Below, one piece after another: positions 41,236 to 52,306 of a stretch of DNA of 64,000 nt (its first letter is position 1; the number at the start of each line of letters is the position of its first letter). Made by a program: the position numbers and the translations under genes. The stretch is from assembly GCA_920105625.2 (NCBI GenBank), contig OV050030.1, forward strand, positions 144,655,877 to 144,719,876, read 5' to 3'. This DNA comes from Clusia tigrina (Eukaryota; Arthropoda; Insecta; Diptera; Clusiidae). The notes below the pieces were generated by a model. The model saw only the letters and a list, made by a program, of their open reading frames with translations, was not told where the DNA came from and ran no database searches.

Positions 41236-41793
41236 TGTATGACAGCTTCTGTTTAAGAAGCTTAAACGAGGGGTTCTTTTCTTTTAATAAAAATTCATTT
41301 ATTATTTTCTTAGTAACTTTACAAGGAATTTAATATCCACTATTAATTATAAAATTTTTTTTTTTATTGTTCTTGAGGAGCTCTTCATTAGTCAACAATA
41401 TTTTTCATACTCATTTTAAAATCTTCTTGAACTTCTTCTCGAAGTTAATGTTAAAAAAACTCTACAGCAGAAATTGCATTTACTTCCAATAACACAACAA
41501 CAAAACACAAGCGCAAAACAACAGAGACAAAAACTCTAACTGTTGCTTAATGTGTAGGTCCAACTTGAGGGGTATTGTTAGCGGTGTAAAGGGAATGCAT
41601 GCAGAAATTATGACAAAACGATATCCGTAAAACTTTGACTGATTTGCCTTAGTTAATATGTATGTAAATATGAGCTGACTTATGCATATGTAATGTTGAT
41701 ATTGGCATCCAGGGATACCAGATGTGGATTTGTATGGTACCGTGGGGATGATCATGGTGATTAATGTTGTTTGGGTATAAAAACTCCCAAACA
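41236..41793 (-). repeat. BEL-1 5' LTR (558 bp)
   Basis: On the minus strand starts TGTTTGGGAGTTTTTATACCC and ends CATACA. It contains a TATA-like TTTTTATACCC close to its start. The partner copy at 35456-35889 is highly similar over the shared part. Confidence 0.88.
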
Positions 41794-41798
41794 GTGCC

Positions 41799-42297
41799 AG
41801 AGAATTTCAGCAATTGGAAACTGTGAGAGGCAACCGCGAGTCACGAAAAGCAAGATACGAGCTAATAAAAAGGTACCCGACGATCTAGCGAAAGAATGGT
41901 CTAAAGAGTCATCTACAGTACTTCCATGCAGCAATTGTATACCTAAAAAACGAGGACAGTTGAATGAAATTCATGGAAACAGCAGAAATAGTACGCAACT
42001 GATGAGTGATAAAAGGAAACCGAGATATGATGTACGAGTAAACTCTAAGGGATTTCAGGATGGGCAACTAGTTATGCTTCATCATCCGCAAAGGAAAAGT
42101 GGATTATCGCCAAAACTGCAAACTCACTGGGAAGGACCTTATAAGGTAATAAAACGGATCAAATATGTTAGATACCGCATCCAGTGGACGAGAAATGTCA
42201 GGAGCAAAATGAAAGTCGTTCATTTAGAGAGGCTATCTCCTTATAAAGGTTGCAGTACTATCCTTGTTCGGGACGAACAAGTTTAAGCGAAGGGCAG
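41799..42297 (+). pseudogene. pol: SAP-gypsy B integrase C-terminal end
   Basis: Frame 41771-42286 begins inside the BEL-1 LTR. From 41799 it matches the 3' part of SAP-gypsy A (VPDDLAKEWSKESS; MSDKRKPRYDVRVN; LQTHWEGPYKVIKRIKYVRYRIQW; VVHLERLSPYKG). Here the C-terminal end is open, while copy A has a stop at 18264. It is followed by the purine tract AAGCGAAGGGCAG and the 3' LTR. Confidence 0.78.
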
Positions 42298-42919
42298 TGA
42301 AACGTGATAGCTCAGTGAAAAGGGGTTGCATACTTTTAGGATCCCATATGGAGAATGAGTGCCCCTGTGAGTCAAGATGCGAACTATTCGAATAAAAGCT
42401 TATTCAAGAACCATCTGTCGGTAATGTCAAAAAAGAATATTCTCAACTTCTGTCGAAATGGATCGAAAATTCTAGAAAATACGAGAATGGCGTAGAATTC
42501 TCTACTCCAACCTTTAAAAAACTATAAAAGCGACAAGACTGTTCAAAGTCGAGGACAGTAGATCAGAGACCGTAAAATTGTGTACATCAGGCATTTTAAT
42601 CGAAGCAGCAGTATTATCAGTATTTGTAATTTTGCAAAGTGATGAAATTCATTATTAAATAAAGTGATGAAATTACTTATTAAATAAAGTGACTAATGGT
42701 TTGTGAAATAAAGTGCAAATAATAACTAAGTAAACTTTAAGCCTAATATTAAATGTGTAAATAGCAATAATTAAATAAAGCTAATTATTTTAATTTACCC
42801 AGCGATTGTTTGATTACTACACAATCCAGTGGTACGAGTCCGAGTACAGAGAGTTAGAGAAATTGTCAGGAGGGCAATTTTGTAACAGAGTAAACTGTCA
42901 AGAGGGCAATTTCTTAACA
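42298..42919 (+). repeat. SAP-gypsy B 3' LTR
   Basis: TGAAACGTGATAGC...TTAACA, similar to the 5' LTR. The TATA box (TATAAAAGCG near 42525) and GAA/TTC units are retained. Followed by ATAT (42920-42923). Confidence 0.87.
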
Positions 42920-42923
42920 ATAT

Positions 42924-45017
42924 TGTTTATATGTTTTGGGCTTTTTTAAATTAAAATTTTCATTTTGGGGCATTTTACCTGTGCATTACTTTTCTTAAAT
43001 TCATCCACCGTGTACAAAGTGAAAATGATATCATAATTTGATGGCTAGCTCTTTTATATTCATTTTATTCATTTTGGATGACAACTCCCTTAGTATCAAA
43101 TCGAGATTTGCTAATTTATCGTTGTATCCCGCGCGCTTAATTCCATGCCTTAATGTGCTCTTATCCGAACCTAGAATCTTGGAGGTAACATTAATAGTCA
43201 TGTGTACACTATTTTCAACAATATTTATCTTATTAATCTTTGCACTTTTGTCTACATAAATCTTAAAATTTCTCATATTCTTGACGTCATTTATTGAGTT
43301 ACATTCCAAAATATGAAGTTGATTAGACTCCGTGGGTTCAATGCATTGCTTTTTATCTTTGGCAATTTTCTGTGCCATGCCCCTTGTTATTATTAATGCA
43401 ATTTTCGCTGTACTATCATCTTCTTTAGGTATCATCTCTTCCAGTATTTCTGAGTTAAAATTGATGCGTGAAAGTGCATCTGCATTTATATTCATTTTTC
43501 CTTTCTTGTATATAATCTCAAAATCATAATCTAATAAATCTAAGCGAATACGCGTCGTCTTAGAAGATGGATTTTTGTGTGAAAATAATGAAATTAGCGG
43601 TCTACGAATATGATCTGTCACCACTGTAAATTTAGGTCCATATAAATATGGTCTAAAAAAATTTATACACCAATGTATTGCTAACACCTCCTTTTCAATA
43701 ACAGATTTATTCATATCATATGGAGTGTCTTGCTGGCGTTCGATATTCGCAAATCAACCCCAATATCGCCTTGTGACAATACCGCTCCTAAGCCATAATT
43801 TGATGCATCTGTCGTTAAAATAAAAGGTCTATTGAAATCTGGGTATTGCAATACAGTTGGATTAATTAATTTGTCTTTAAGAGTTTTAAATGCTATCTGA
43901 CAGTATTCTGTCCAATTAAATTTCGTATTCTTTTTCAGTAATGAGTTTAAACATTGTGCAATATCTGGAAAATCTGGAATAAAACGTCCATAATAATTGC
44001 AAAATGCAATAAATCTTCGTACTTCATCGATATTTGTGGGGACTGGATAGTCTCTCAACACTTTGTGTTTAGCTGGATCTGTTTTTACACCGTCTCTTGT
44101 AATTAAATGACCTAGATAAATTACTTCTGGTCTCAAGAAATTACATTTTTGTGCATTAAGCTTCAAACTGTATTTCCTTAATCTACTAAGTACTATTATC
44201 ATGTTGTCATTGTGGTGCTGTAAGGTACATCCATACACAATTATGTCGTCAAGGTACAAAAATGCTTCAGATTCCAAACCTGTTAATGCTATTGTTAACA
44301 TTCTTTGGAAACTATTCGACGATATTTTAAACCAATTGCTAATCGAAAATTACTAGTCGAAAAAGCTGCCAGTGGACGTGAATTTTTGTTCAATTCAATC
44401 TGATGAAAAGAACTCGTCATATCTAGTGTAGAACACTATTTCGCTGTACCTAATTTGTCTAGAACATCTTCTAGACGAGTGAGAGGAAATTTACCATTCA
44501 CTATTCTATCGTTAAGTCTTCTAAAGTCTACAACTACTCTCCATTTATTTTTGTCTTCTGTACCCTTCTTTGGTACTAGCAGTAACGGTGCATTATACGG
44601 ACTGATTGAATTATGTTATCAGCAAGAATTTTGTTTACTTGCTGCTTAAGAGAGTCAGTGTGAGATTCTGGAATTCTGTAGTTTTTAATATAGACTGGTG
44701 TCTTGTCTTCTAATTTTATTCTCTGTTTATAGAAATTATTTGTTGTGAGTGGTTCATCGTCAAGATGAAATACTCCATAAAACTCACGAAATATGGCGGA
44801 AATCAAATTAGCTGCTGTCGGGTCGTCTGTGCTAATTTGTAACTTTTCAAGTACCCTATTTGCTCTGTCTGTATCAGTCTGTCTAATACAAGTTAAAATT
44901 TCATACTTATTCTAAGATTCTGTTTTCAATTTTATATTGCTTAATATTACGCATTTGTCATTAGTATTTATTATACGTGTTCGAGCAAATTAATTTAATT
45001 ATATTTTATTTTATATA
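42924..45017 (-). pseudogene. pol: gypsy-H reverse transcriptase and RNase H
   Basis: RT half of the element whose integrase lies at 31674-32830. 44576-44806 gives the RT start (YRIPESHTDSLKQQVNKIL). 43711-44301 gives the palm and thumb (SEAFLYLDDIIVYG, KCNFLRPEVIYLGH, FILTTDASNYGLGAVLSQGD). 43031-43714 gives RNase H (EVLAIHWCINFFRPYLYG, VVTDHIRRPL, NADALSRINF) and the connector. The region between 44302 and 44575 (RT motifs A-B) is broken. Upstream to 45017 is protease-RT linker with stops. Interrupted at 45016-45017 by the deleted mariner. Confidence 0.82.
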
Positions 45018-45645
45018 CAGGGTGGCCCAAATAAGACCAGCTGATGTGAAACACAAATAACTTTTTTATTTTTTAACATAATTTATTTTTTCTTTTTGCA
45101 GATTATAACTGAACTCTTGGAAATTTAAAAAGAATACGTACAGTCCACAACAACGCATTAAAATTATCGAATTTTATTATTCTTCTCAACGATCAATTGT
45201 TCTGACGCAGCGAAATTATCGCCCACATCTTCCATGATTACAAGTTTACTTCGCCGTTGTGAGGCTCCGAAAATCCAAGGGCAATACATCAGCATCAGTC
45301 ACACCCAATCAGATGCAACCAGATTTAACTGCGCCCGATTTTTTTTTATGGGGATATTTAAAAGACCAAGTGTATGTTAACAAACCACAGACACTTGGAC
45401 AGCTCAAGCAGAATATTCGAGACGAAATACGGCGCCTGCAACCAGAAACATTTCGCCGTGTAATGCAAAATGCGCTAAAAAGAGCCAATGCCTGGTGGTC
45501 ATTTGTCTGATGTCATATTTCACACATAGTCACGTTAAATTTCCATAAAATGTATTTAACATATTAAAATAAATCATTTAAAAAAACCCGTTATTACAAG
45601 AGTTACACGTGTTTAACATCACTAGGTCTCATTTGGGCCACCCTG
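45018..45645 (+). mobile_element. Internally deleted DD41D mariner copy (628 bp)
   Basis: Both termini present: CAGGGTGGCCCAAATAAGACC at 45018 and its inverted partner (…GGTCTCATTTGGGCCACCCTG) ending 45645, flanked by TA. Compared with the copy at 1-839, about 270 bases (roughly 272-543 there) are missing at 45315. The remaining frame 45259-45510 fuses leader sequence to LTAPDFFLWGYLKDQVY, keeping the third catalytic Asp. It is MITE-like, mobilisable only in trans. Confidence 0.9.
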
Positions 45646-45647
45646 TA

Positions 45648-46598
45648 TAACTATTTATTTATAAATAACTATTTAATGTAACTCACTCGTCAATCATCAT
45701 TCAATTTACTAAAATTTTTTGTTATACTTAAAATGAACACTTTTTGCTAATCCGTTAATTCAGCCAATGTGCTTAACTCTTTGTACCAATAATTTTTGTT
45801 TAAATAGAAGAAAAATAGGACTAATAAACTCTCTTCTCTCACATGGATTCATCGAATAAGCAACGAGTTTTATTGCGCTCGTGCTCTTTTTCAAACAGTC
45901 TCCTAAGATATACATTTTTTGGCGTCCAATGTGTCGTCTGGAGTCTAATTTTCACCTAAAGAACAAAAAGTCTGCGCAATAAACAATTAAAATCATTTCA
46001 ATTGTTTAACATAAATAAAAAAAACAAAAAGTTTTATCATAACCTACAGTAATTAGTGGTGGAACGAAATTTCTTCGTACAGCTGCGTCGTGGGAAGAGC
46101 AACGTCCGCTAGCAGAAGGCTATTATTTGCAGTTTCCAGAATAGTTAACAGGGAGTATAAAATAAACGCATTATCAACAGGTATTTATGCATAAATTATA
46201 AAACGAAAGTCTATTTTAAAAAATTGCGGAAAATTAAGAACGCAACAACAAATTTTGGCACCACATTTTGCGGAAAAAATTAAAATTATTTTCGAACATC
46301 ATATAAAATCATATTTGCCAACTAACGGACAACCTGAGAGCCTTCTTTTTATTTCACTCAACTCATATCCAGCTCACAGCCGTAGGTCGTATTCTGTCTT
46401 CTTCTAATCAACGCGCAATTTTGTTTAATACATCGCTCACACTTTGTTGATTAAATTCTGCATTCGTCGTCTTATCATTCGTTTCATCGCACTCACCATT
46501 ACTGTGCAACCAACTGATCGTTCCCAGTTTGATTTCTTGTAAGCGTCGACGCCGGCAGTGAGTTTTCGTTTGATTTTTTCATCATATTACTGCATTGA
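45648..46598. other. Non-coding; probable BEL-2 LTR/leader
   Basis: No supported gene. AT-rich sequence leading to BEL-2 gag. A TTTTGGCACCACATTTTGCG stretch at 46254-46273 could be a primer-binding site, but I could not match it to a tRNA or define LTR ends because the 3' end of BEL-2 is missing. Confidence 0.4.
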
Positions 46599-47174
46599 AT
46601 GATTATGGCAGACTTAGCTGTAATACAAAAACAACGCTCAGTAGCCAAAGTTAGTGTTACACCCATAAAAAATATGCTCTCTGATTCTATGTCTGGAGCA
46701 GAACTCGAATGTCGATTAGGTTTGATAGAGGCATATTTCAAACAATTGCTATCAATTCAGACGGACATCGAGATGCAAAATGATAAAGATCCGAATCGCC
46801 CAGAAATTGAAGAATTGTCTATTGTAATGAAATCGAAAGTAATAAAATTATTGGGTGACAACAATAAATGCTCTCAACATGATGCAACTCTTGCGTTTCC
46901 CGTCTCTGCGATCAGTAAATTGCCTCATTTACATTTACCAAAATTCGATGGAAAGTATTCGCAGTATAGAAATTTTATTTCATCGTTTGAACAACTCGTC
47001 AATAGTGATTCCGCTCTTTCGGCAATAAAGAAATTTAATCATCTCTTGCATTGTTTATCTGGTCAAGCATTTGACACAATTGAAGGTTTTCAAGTTACAA
47101 CTGGCAGTTATACAAAGGCACTAAAGAGATTAGAAGAGCGTTACGACAATAAAACGTTGATATAAATATTTAGA
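46599..47174 (+). pseudogene. gag: BEL-2 Gag N-terminal part
   Basis: Met at 46599 (MIMADLAVIQKQRS). Pao-type Gag: LIEAYFKQLLSIQTDIEM, then LHLPKFDGKYSQYRNFISSFEQLV and a C-terminal LEERYDNKTLI. The frame stops at 47163 and the gag sequence continues (LEHC...) until the nested LTR element at 47179. Confidence 0.8.
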
Positions 47175-47318
47175 ACATTGTAGTGTATGAAAAGCATAAT
47201 GTATATATAGACACACAAACGCCAACACCATACGCGGCGTAGGCACATGCAATGTGAGCGGAGACCCAACGTAAGTACATCGAAATCTCATATAAGAATA
47301 TTTACGTTATGAAGCGCT

Positions 47319-47608
47319 CAAGTACTGACAGCCAAGAAAATCCAAAAATATACAATATGGATAACTACGCTAACGAACTCAGAATGAGATTACATTATTC
47401 AATAAAAAATGCAAAAGCATTAATCGAAAAATCGAAACTACAAAAAAGTATTGTAACACAAAAACACATAAACACACTAGATTTAAATATAGGAGATATG
47501 GTATTAGTAAGAAATATGAATAGAAAGAAAAACCAAAAACCCTACAATGGTCCTTATAGAGTAATCGAAATTCGGAATGTAAATTGTCTATTAGAAATAA
47601 AAGGATAA
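47319..47608 (+). pseudogene. pol: Integrase C-terminal fragment of nested LTR element
   Basis: Frame 47309-47608 encodes the end of a Ty3/gypsy integrase: LDLNIGDMVLVRNMNRKK and PYNGPYRVIEIRNVNCLLEI (GPY/F module). The first residues are LTR-derived. No catalytic residues remain. Confidence 0.78.
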
Positions 47609-47713
47609 ATAAAAGAACTGCATAAAAACTTATTAAAAAAATATACACCGTTGTAAAGATAATCAAGTAAAATTTTAAGTAATTAATATAACATAAATAC
47701 TTTTTTTTTCCCA

Positions 47714-48282
47714 GTATGATAAGGGTATATATATATACACACAAACGCCAACACCATACGCAGCGTAGGCACATGCAATGTGAGCGGAGACCCAACGTAA
47801 GTACATCGAACTCTCATATAAGAATATTTACGTTATGAAGCGCGAACAGCGCTCACGTTTTTAATTACGTTGCATTCTAATGTTCGATGCCCTCGAACGA
47901 ATGTAAGCTGGCATTGACCGTGATACTTTCCGCTGACATTGCAAAAGCCGTCTTTATGTATTAAGAACCATATTATATACTAAGTCCTAGCACATAAGAA
48001 ATTAAAAGTATAAATAGCAATAAGATTTTATCAATAAATCAGATTCGATCTGGAAACCAAACCTTTCGTTTCTCTTCAAATATTTGGCTGTACTCTAATA
48101 GTCGCCGATTGAAATTGTGAGCTAGCTCTCGTGCCGCTAAATAATACTTTGAGCCCATCTGTACATAGCGATCATATATTTCGCTTCATACACAAATATT
48201 TGGCTGTACTCTAGTAGTCGCCGATTGAAATTGTGCGCTAGCTCTCGCGCCGCTAAATTAACTAATTGAGCCCATCTTTACA
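47714..48282 (+). repeat. 3' LTR of nested element with tandem duplication
   Basis: About 569 bp. Near its end a ~116-bp segment starting AAATATTTGGCTGTACTCTA occurs twice (48078 and 48194), giving two successive LTR-like ends (CCCATCTGTACA and CCCATCTTTACA). Confidence 0.7.
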
Positions 48283-48286
48283 ACAT

Positions 48287-49440
48287 ATTGCACACCTTTA
48301 CGAATTTCCAGAAATTCAAAAGTCATCAGCTGTTCAGCTACGTAGTCTTGTCGATAGAGCATCAGCAATATTCAGTTTATGAAAATCCCTTGGTAAGGCG
48401 ACTGATATTTGCAATGCCATGATAATACTCTAATAACACAAAAATTAGATTCCGAATCACAATTAAAGTGGAAAGAAACTTTAGACTTTAGTTCGTTTCC
48501 GACATGGGAAGCATTTTCGAAGAAACTTGACGGTAGATGTCAGTTTCTTGAATCAACAGTTCCTTGCTCATCTCAGTCAGATTCTGCGCATGCAAATAAA
48601 AATAAGCGCAAATTTTTAGAAAATCGTACATCTTTTCATGCGCTACAAACGGCATGCGCTCATTGTAAATGCAAAGACCATTGGCTTAGTGGCTGCGCTA
48701 AATTCAATGCAATGGAAGTCGCCAGTAGATTCGACATAGTTAAAAAATTGGGCTTCTGTATAAATTGCTTATCAGTAGTCATGGTGTTGCCAAATGCACA
48801 TCTAAATACAAGTTCAGAGTATGCAACAAGTCACATCACACTCTACTGCATCGGCCAGCAACAACTGATGGGGCCGCAATTGGGTTCGGTGTACCCACAG
48901 CATCAGCAGCAGTGAATGTGCATATGGAAAAGTCTTTCGATACCGTTATGCTTGCTACTGCTATTGTTTTAATTCGCAATTCCATGGGTGAATACCAATT
49001 TGGCCGTGTTCTCTTAGATTCATGCTCGCAGGTAAATTTAATCACTGAACGATTCGCCAATGTTCTGAATTTGCCTAAAATAAAAACATCAGTAAATATT
49101 TTCGGCGTTGGTGGTTTATCATCCAAAATAAAATACCAATTGGAAACAACAATTCGCTCCCGTTACAACAATTTTGAAATTGAAGCAAATTTACTAGTCG
49201 CTAATCGATTGTCTGGATATCAGCCCGAGTCTGATTTGGACATAATCACATGGCAATTGCCTTCAAAAATTGATTTCGCTGACGAATATTTTTATAAATC
49301 ACAACCAATCTGCTCATCGGAGCAGATAGTTTCTTTCAAATTCTGTGTAACGGCCAATCAAATTGGCATCGAATCTACTAACATTACAAGAGACCACATT
49401 CGGATGGGTGGCATCAGGTCGCTACAAATCACTTTGTAAG
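48287..49440 (+). pseudogene. gag: BEL-2 Gag C-terminal part and protease
   Basis: After the nested element, gag reads on (FPEIQKSSAVQLRSLVDRASA), then 48409-48915 (ITQKLDSESQLKWKETL; CAHCKCKDHWLSGC; CINCL). A frameshift near 48775 moves the second knuckle and protease to 48765-49439: CTSKYKFRVCNKSHHTLLH, then FGRVLLDSCSQVNLITERF. The protease active site reads DSC where Pao proteases have DSG or DQG, so it was probably inactive. Confidence 0.78.
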
Positions 49441-50600
49441 GCACGCGCACAACAATGCTATCTTTCTACACTCGATGATGAATATTTAAATCAGCAAATA
49501 GAATATGTATGGGCATTAGAAGATGTCAAGTCAGTGACCATGAAATGGACAGCAGATGAGCAGGCATGCGAGTCTGACTATGTTGCCAATACAGAAATAC
49601 AAACAGATGGTCGTGTGGTGATGAAGCTTCCATTCAAGGAAGATCCAGTCGATAATGGTTCCTCTCGTTGTCTAGATTGGAATCGATTTCACTCGCTGGA
49701 AAGACGCTTAGCTCGTGACCCCAATATCAAATTGCAATATGTACAATTCATGAAAGAATTACGCTAAAGAGTTGTCGCTATATGTCGCTTGCAAAAGACA
49801 TAGATTTAAGACAGCCACATTACTTCATACCCCATCAGTGCGTACTTAGATCCAATAGCACTAGAACAAAGTTGAGGGTCGTATTCGATGCGTCGGCCAA
49901 ATCATCACAAAAATCTATCAATGATGTTTTGTTAGTCGGACCGACTATACAAGCAGAGCTATATCTGCAAATTCTTCGTTTTCGCCTATACAAGTATGCA
50001 CTCACCGGCGACATAGTAGAAATGTATCGCATGGTGTTGGTACACCCCACGCATCGCAAATTTCAGCTTATTTTTTGGCGCGAGAATGAACAACACCCGA
50101 TTCTAATATACAAATTGAACACTTTTAATTATGGCATGTCAGCTTCGCCATTTTTAGCCATTCGCCATTAGCCTGAACCTCATTGCAAATAAGTCGGAAG
50201 ACTCTTTTAAGGTAGGTTCGATATTTTACGCCATAATTTCTATGTCGACGACATGTTTACAGGCGCCAACGATATCGAACAGCTCATAATCATCAATAAA
50301 GAAATTTCTCAATTATTGCAAAAAGGCAGGCTTGAATTGGCCAAAATTCAATCGAATCACCCGCAATTTCAAAACAAATCGATAGAACTCATAAATATAA
50401 ATATCGATGATCCTCTAGTTTCGAATGCACACGGCATTTCATGGGATGCACAGCAGGGTTTTTTCTTATTTTCGTTTCAGCCCGAAAACATTACACGACG
50501 TATCCAAAAAGCGCAATTTTGTCATTTTCGTCTTCAATTTTCGATCCTATGGGGTTACTGGCACCTCTTATAATACAACCAAGAGCCTTATTGCAAAACT
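49441..50600 (+). pseudogene. pol: BEL-2 reverse transcriptase
   Basis: Pieces: 49363-49767 (LQETTFGWVASGRY, MKLPFKEDPVDNG, SLERRLARDPNIKLQYVQFM), 49782-50171 (STRTKLRVVFDASAKSSQKSINDVLLVGPTIQ, ALTGDIVEMYRMVLVHP, FNYGMSASPFLAIRH). Near 50235 is the YVDDMFTGA catalytic box leading into 50253-50573. At least three indels; the segment between 50171 and 50220 is rearranged. Confidence 0.8.
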
Positions 50601-51530
50601 TATGGATAGTGAAAATCGATTGAGATACAGAGGTTCCGAAAATACCAAAAGATGATTTTCAAAATTTCATAAATAATCTCGAAAATCTGCATATGATAAA
50701 ATTACCCCTCTACGTGTTAGTCGCACCGTTTACAAGTATTCAGCTGCATGATTTTAGCTACGCATCAATAGGCGCATATGGTTGTTGCGTATATGTTCAA
50801 GTGAGCGATAATAATGGAAGCATTTCTGTTAATCTATTCAAAGCAAAGCGTCGAGTTACACCAGTCAAAAAGAGGACACTACCAGAATTGGAGCTCGCCG
50901 GCATGCATCTGCTTTCACGCCTCTACAAGAAAATTGCACCACTGTTCGGCGATTTGAAGCCCGACGTCTTTGTATGGACAGATGCGACTGTCGTTCTACG
51001 TTGGTTACAGCTGCACTCTTCAACATTTACAACATTTGTCGGTAATCGCATTTCTGAAATGCAGGAATCCACCACTAAGTGCAACTGGCGACACGTTTCA
51101 ACTACCAGCAACCCTGCCGATATCATCACTCGCGGCACGTCAATGGCTGAACTGGTAGACTCCATCTGGTTTACTCGTCCAGCTTTTCTACAACAAAATC
51201 AAGAAAAGTGGCCACGTACAACCATAACTGATGTTAATAGCGAAGAGGCAAATTGCGGAATAAAAAGAGCAACTTTCAAATGCTCTGTCGAAAACAATGC
51301 CATTCTAGATCTTGTTGAACGTACAAGTTGCTACACAAGACTTCTGCGCATCGTAAGCCGGCTATACCGATTCACTCCACATGCGAAAGAGTTCGCCTCC
51401 AACGCTGTCACCCGAGGAGCTCCGACACTCGCTATATTGCATTGTCTGGAATATTCAAAGAAATTTCTTCGCTTACGAAATCGATTGCATCGGAAAAAAC
51501 ATTGACATTAACAATTCATCAAAATCTCTT
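50601..51530 (+). pseudogene. pol: BEL-2 RNase H
   Basis: Frame 50693-51505 (270 aa): LHDFSYASIGAYGCCVYVQ, LPELELAGMHLLSRLYKK, DVFVWTDATVVLRWLQ and TTSNPADIITRGTSMAEL, the usual Pao RNase H and connector. In the first motif the usual Asp of FSDAS is Tyr (FSYAS), so catalysis is lost. Confidence 0.8.
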
Positions 51531-52268
51531 AGTCTTTTTAATGAAGAGGTGGAATCATTCCCTCTGTTTCGAGTCGGAGGTCGACTAAAAAATGCTGACA
51601 TTCCAAGAGAACGAAAACACCAGATTTTGTTGCCTCGAAGATGCAATTTTACCTTAATTTTTGTCAGATACAGGCACCAAGCAAATTATCACGCACGCCC
51701 AAAAGCATTGATCGCTTTCACTCGCCAGATGTTCTGGATCGTCAATGCAGGAGCTATTTCACGCAAGGTGGTGAGTTCATGTGTGCGTTGCGTCCGCTTC
51801 GCCCAATTTTGCTAAAACAAATCATAGCTGATTTTTCTCTAGAGCGCGTGAATCCTCCAGATCGCCCTTTCCTTCGCTGTAGTGTTGACTTCTGCGACCA
51901 TATCGACACCTACCTAAAGATCCGTGGAAAGCAGCCCTACAAATGCTATGTGGCAGTATTTGTTTGTTTAACAAGCAAAGCTGTTCACCTCGAAGCAGTC
52001 TCTGATTTGCGGCAGACGCATTCATCGCTACACTCAAGAGGCTCGTTGGTCGTCGTGTTCTACCCCCAGACATATTTTGCGACAATGCAACGAATTTTTG
52101 TGGAGCTGAAGCCAATCTCGAGCAGCTCAAAAAATCGTTCCTCAGCTAATCATATCAGGATGAACTTAATAATTATTGTTCAACTAATTTTATATCATTT
52201 CATTTTATTCCTCCCAGGGCTCCCCACTTTAGCGGCATTTGGGAAGCCGCAGTCAAAAGCTCGCGGCA
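51531..52268 (+). pseudogene. pol: BEL-2 integrase, truncated
   Basis: 51381-51815 provides the zinc region (FRVGGRLKNADIPRERKHQILLP, CVRCVRFA). 51641-52273 provides CYVAVFVCLTSKAVHLEAVSDL and broken catalytic blocks (ICDNATNFCGA readable near 52080 in another frame; PHFSGIWEAAVKSS near 52215). Ends at 52268. Confidence 0.78.
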
Positions 52269-52306
52269 TTTAGTTAAGGACTAAATGTTTTTAGTCCTTA
52301 ACTAAA
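52269..52306. repeat. Perfect 17-bp palindrome with 4-nt loop
   Basis: Arms 52269-52285 and 52290-52306 (TTTAGTTAAGGACTAAA and its complement) around TGTT. A third, partial copy of the arm follows at 52314-52327. It lies exactly where BEL-2 ends. Confidence 0.9.

Larger units (their letters stand above)
35456..41793 (-). mobile_element. BEL-1: BEL/Pao retrotransposon, nearly complete
   Basis: Minus-strand element with GTGCC duplicated on both sides (35451-35455 and 41794-41798). The uninterrupted sequence is seen in block A near 17873. The full LTR is 41236-41793; the other LTR (35456-~35889) has lost ~110 bp of its U3 side together with the polypurine tract. The primer-binding site at 41211-41229 complements the tRNA-Phe 3' end (TCCCGGGTTTCGGCACCA). 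Gag, protease, RT, RNase H and integrase are all present with a handful of lesions. Confidence 0.92.
32831..42919 (+). mobile_element. SAP-gypsy B, interrupted by BEL-1
   Basis: Flanked by ATAT duplications at 32827-32830 and 42920-42923. 5' LTR 32831-33453 and 3' LTR 42298-42919 are similar in length (623 and 622 bp) and sequence, unlike in block A. Gag-protease is at 33492-35455 and the integrase C-terminal end at 41799-42285. BEL-1 (35456-41793) sits in the middle with a GTGCC duplication. Same internal RT/integrase deletion as block A. Confidence 0.9.
47179..48282 (+). mobile_element. Nested gypsy-type LTR element, internal deletion derivative
   Basis: Flanked by ACAT on both sides (47175-47178 and 48283-48286) within BEL-2 gag, which resumes after it. 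Starts TGTAGTGTATG and ends TTACA. The 5' LTR is cut at about 47318 and joined to the integrase C terminus; a full 3' LTR follows from about 47714. The shared LTR portion includes GACACACAAACGCCAACACC and GTGAGCGGAGACCCAACG. Confidence 0.83.
46599..52268 (+). mobile_element. BEL-2: degenerate BEL/Pao element
   Basis: Plus-strand Pao-type element: gag (46599-47174, resuming 48287), zinc knuckles/protease, RT, RNase H, and integrase ending at 52268 in HFSGIWEAAVKS-like sequence. Many frameshifts. A separate LTR element (47179-48282) is nested in gag. The 3' LTR is missing; a perfect palindrome marks the break. Confidence 0.85.

Noticed and set aside
45648..46598. Host promoter or gene exon upstream of 46599
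   Set aside because: No splice-consistent coding sequence; position and composition fit BEL-2 LTR/leader.
48409..48915. Frame tail after 48775 as a novel protein
   Set aside because: After the frameshift this is out-of-frame reading of the BEL-2 protease region; the homologous frame is 48765-49439.
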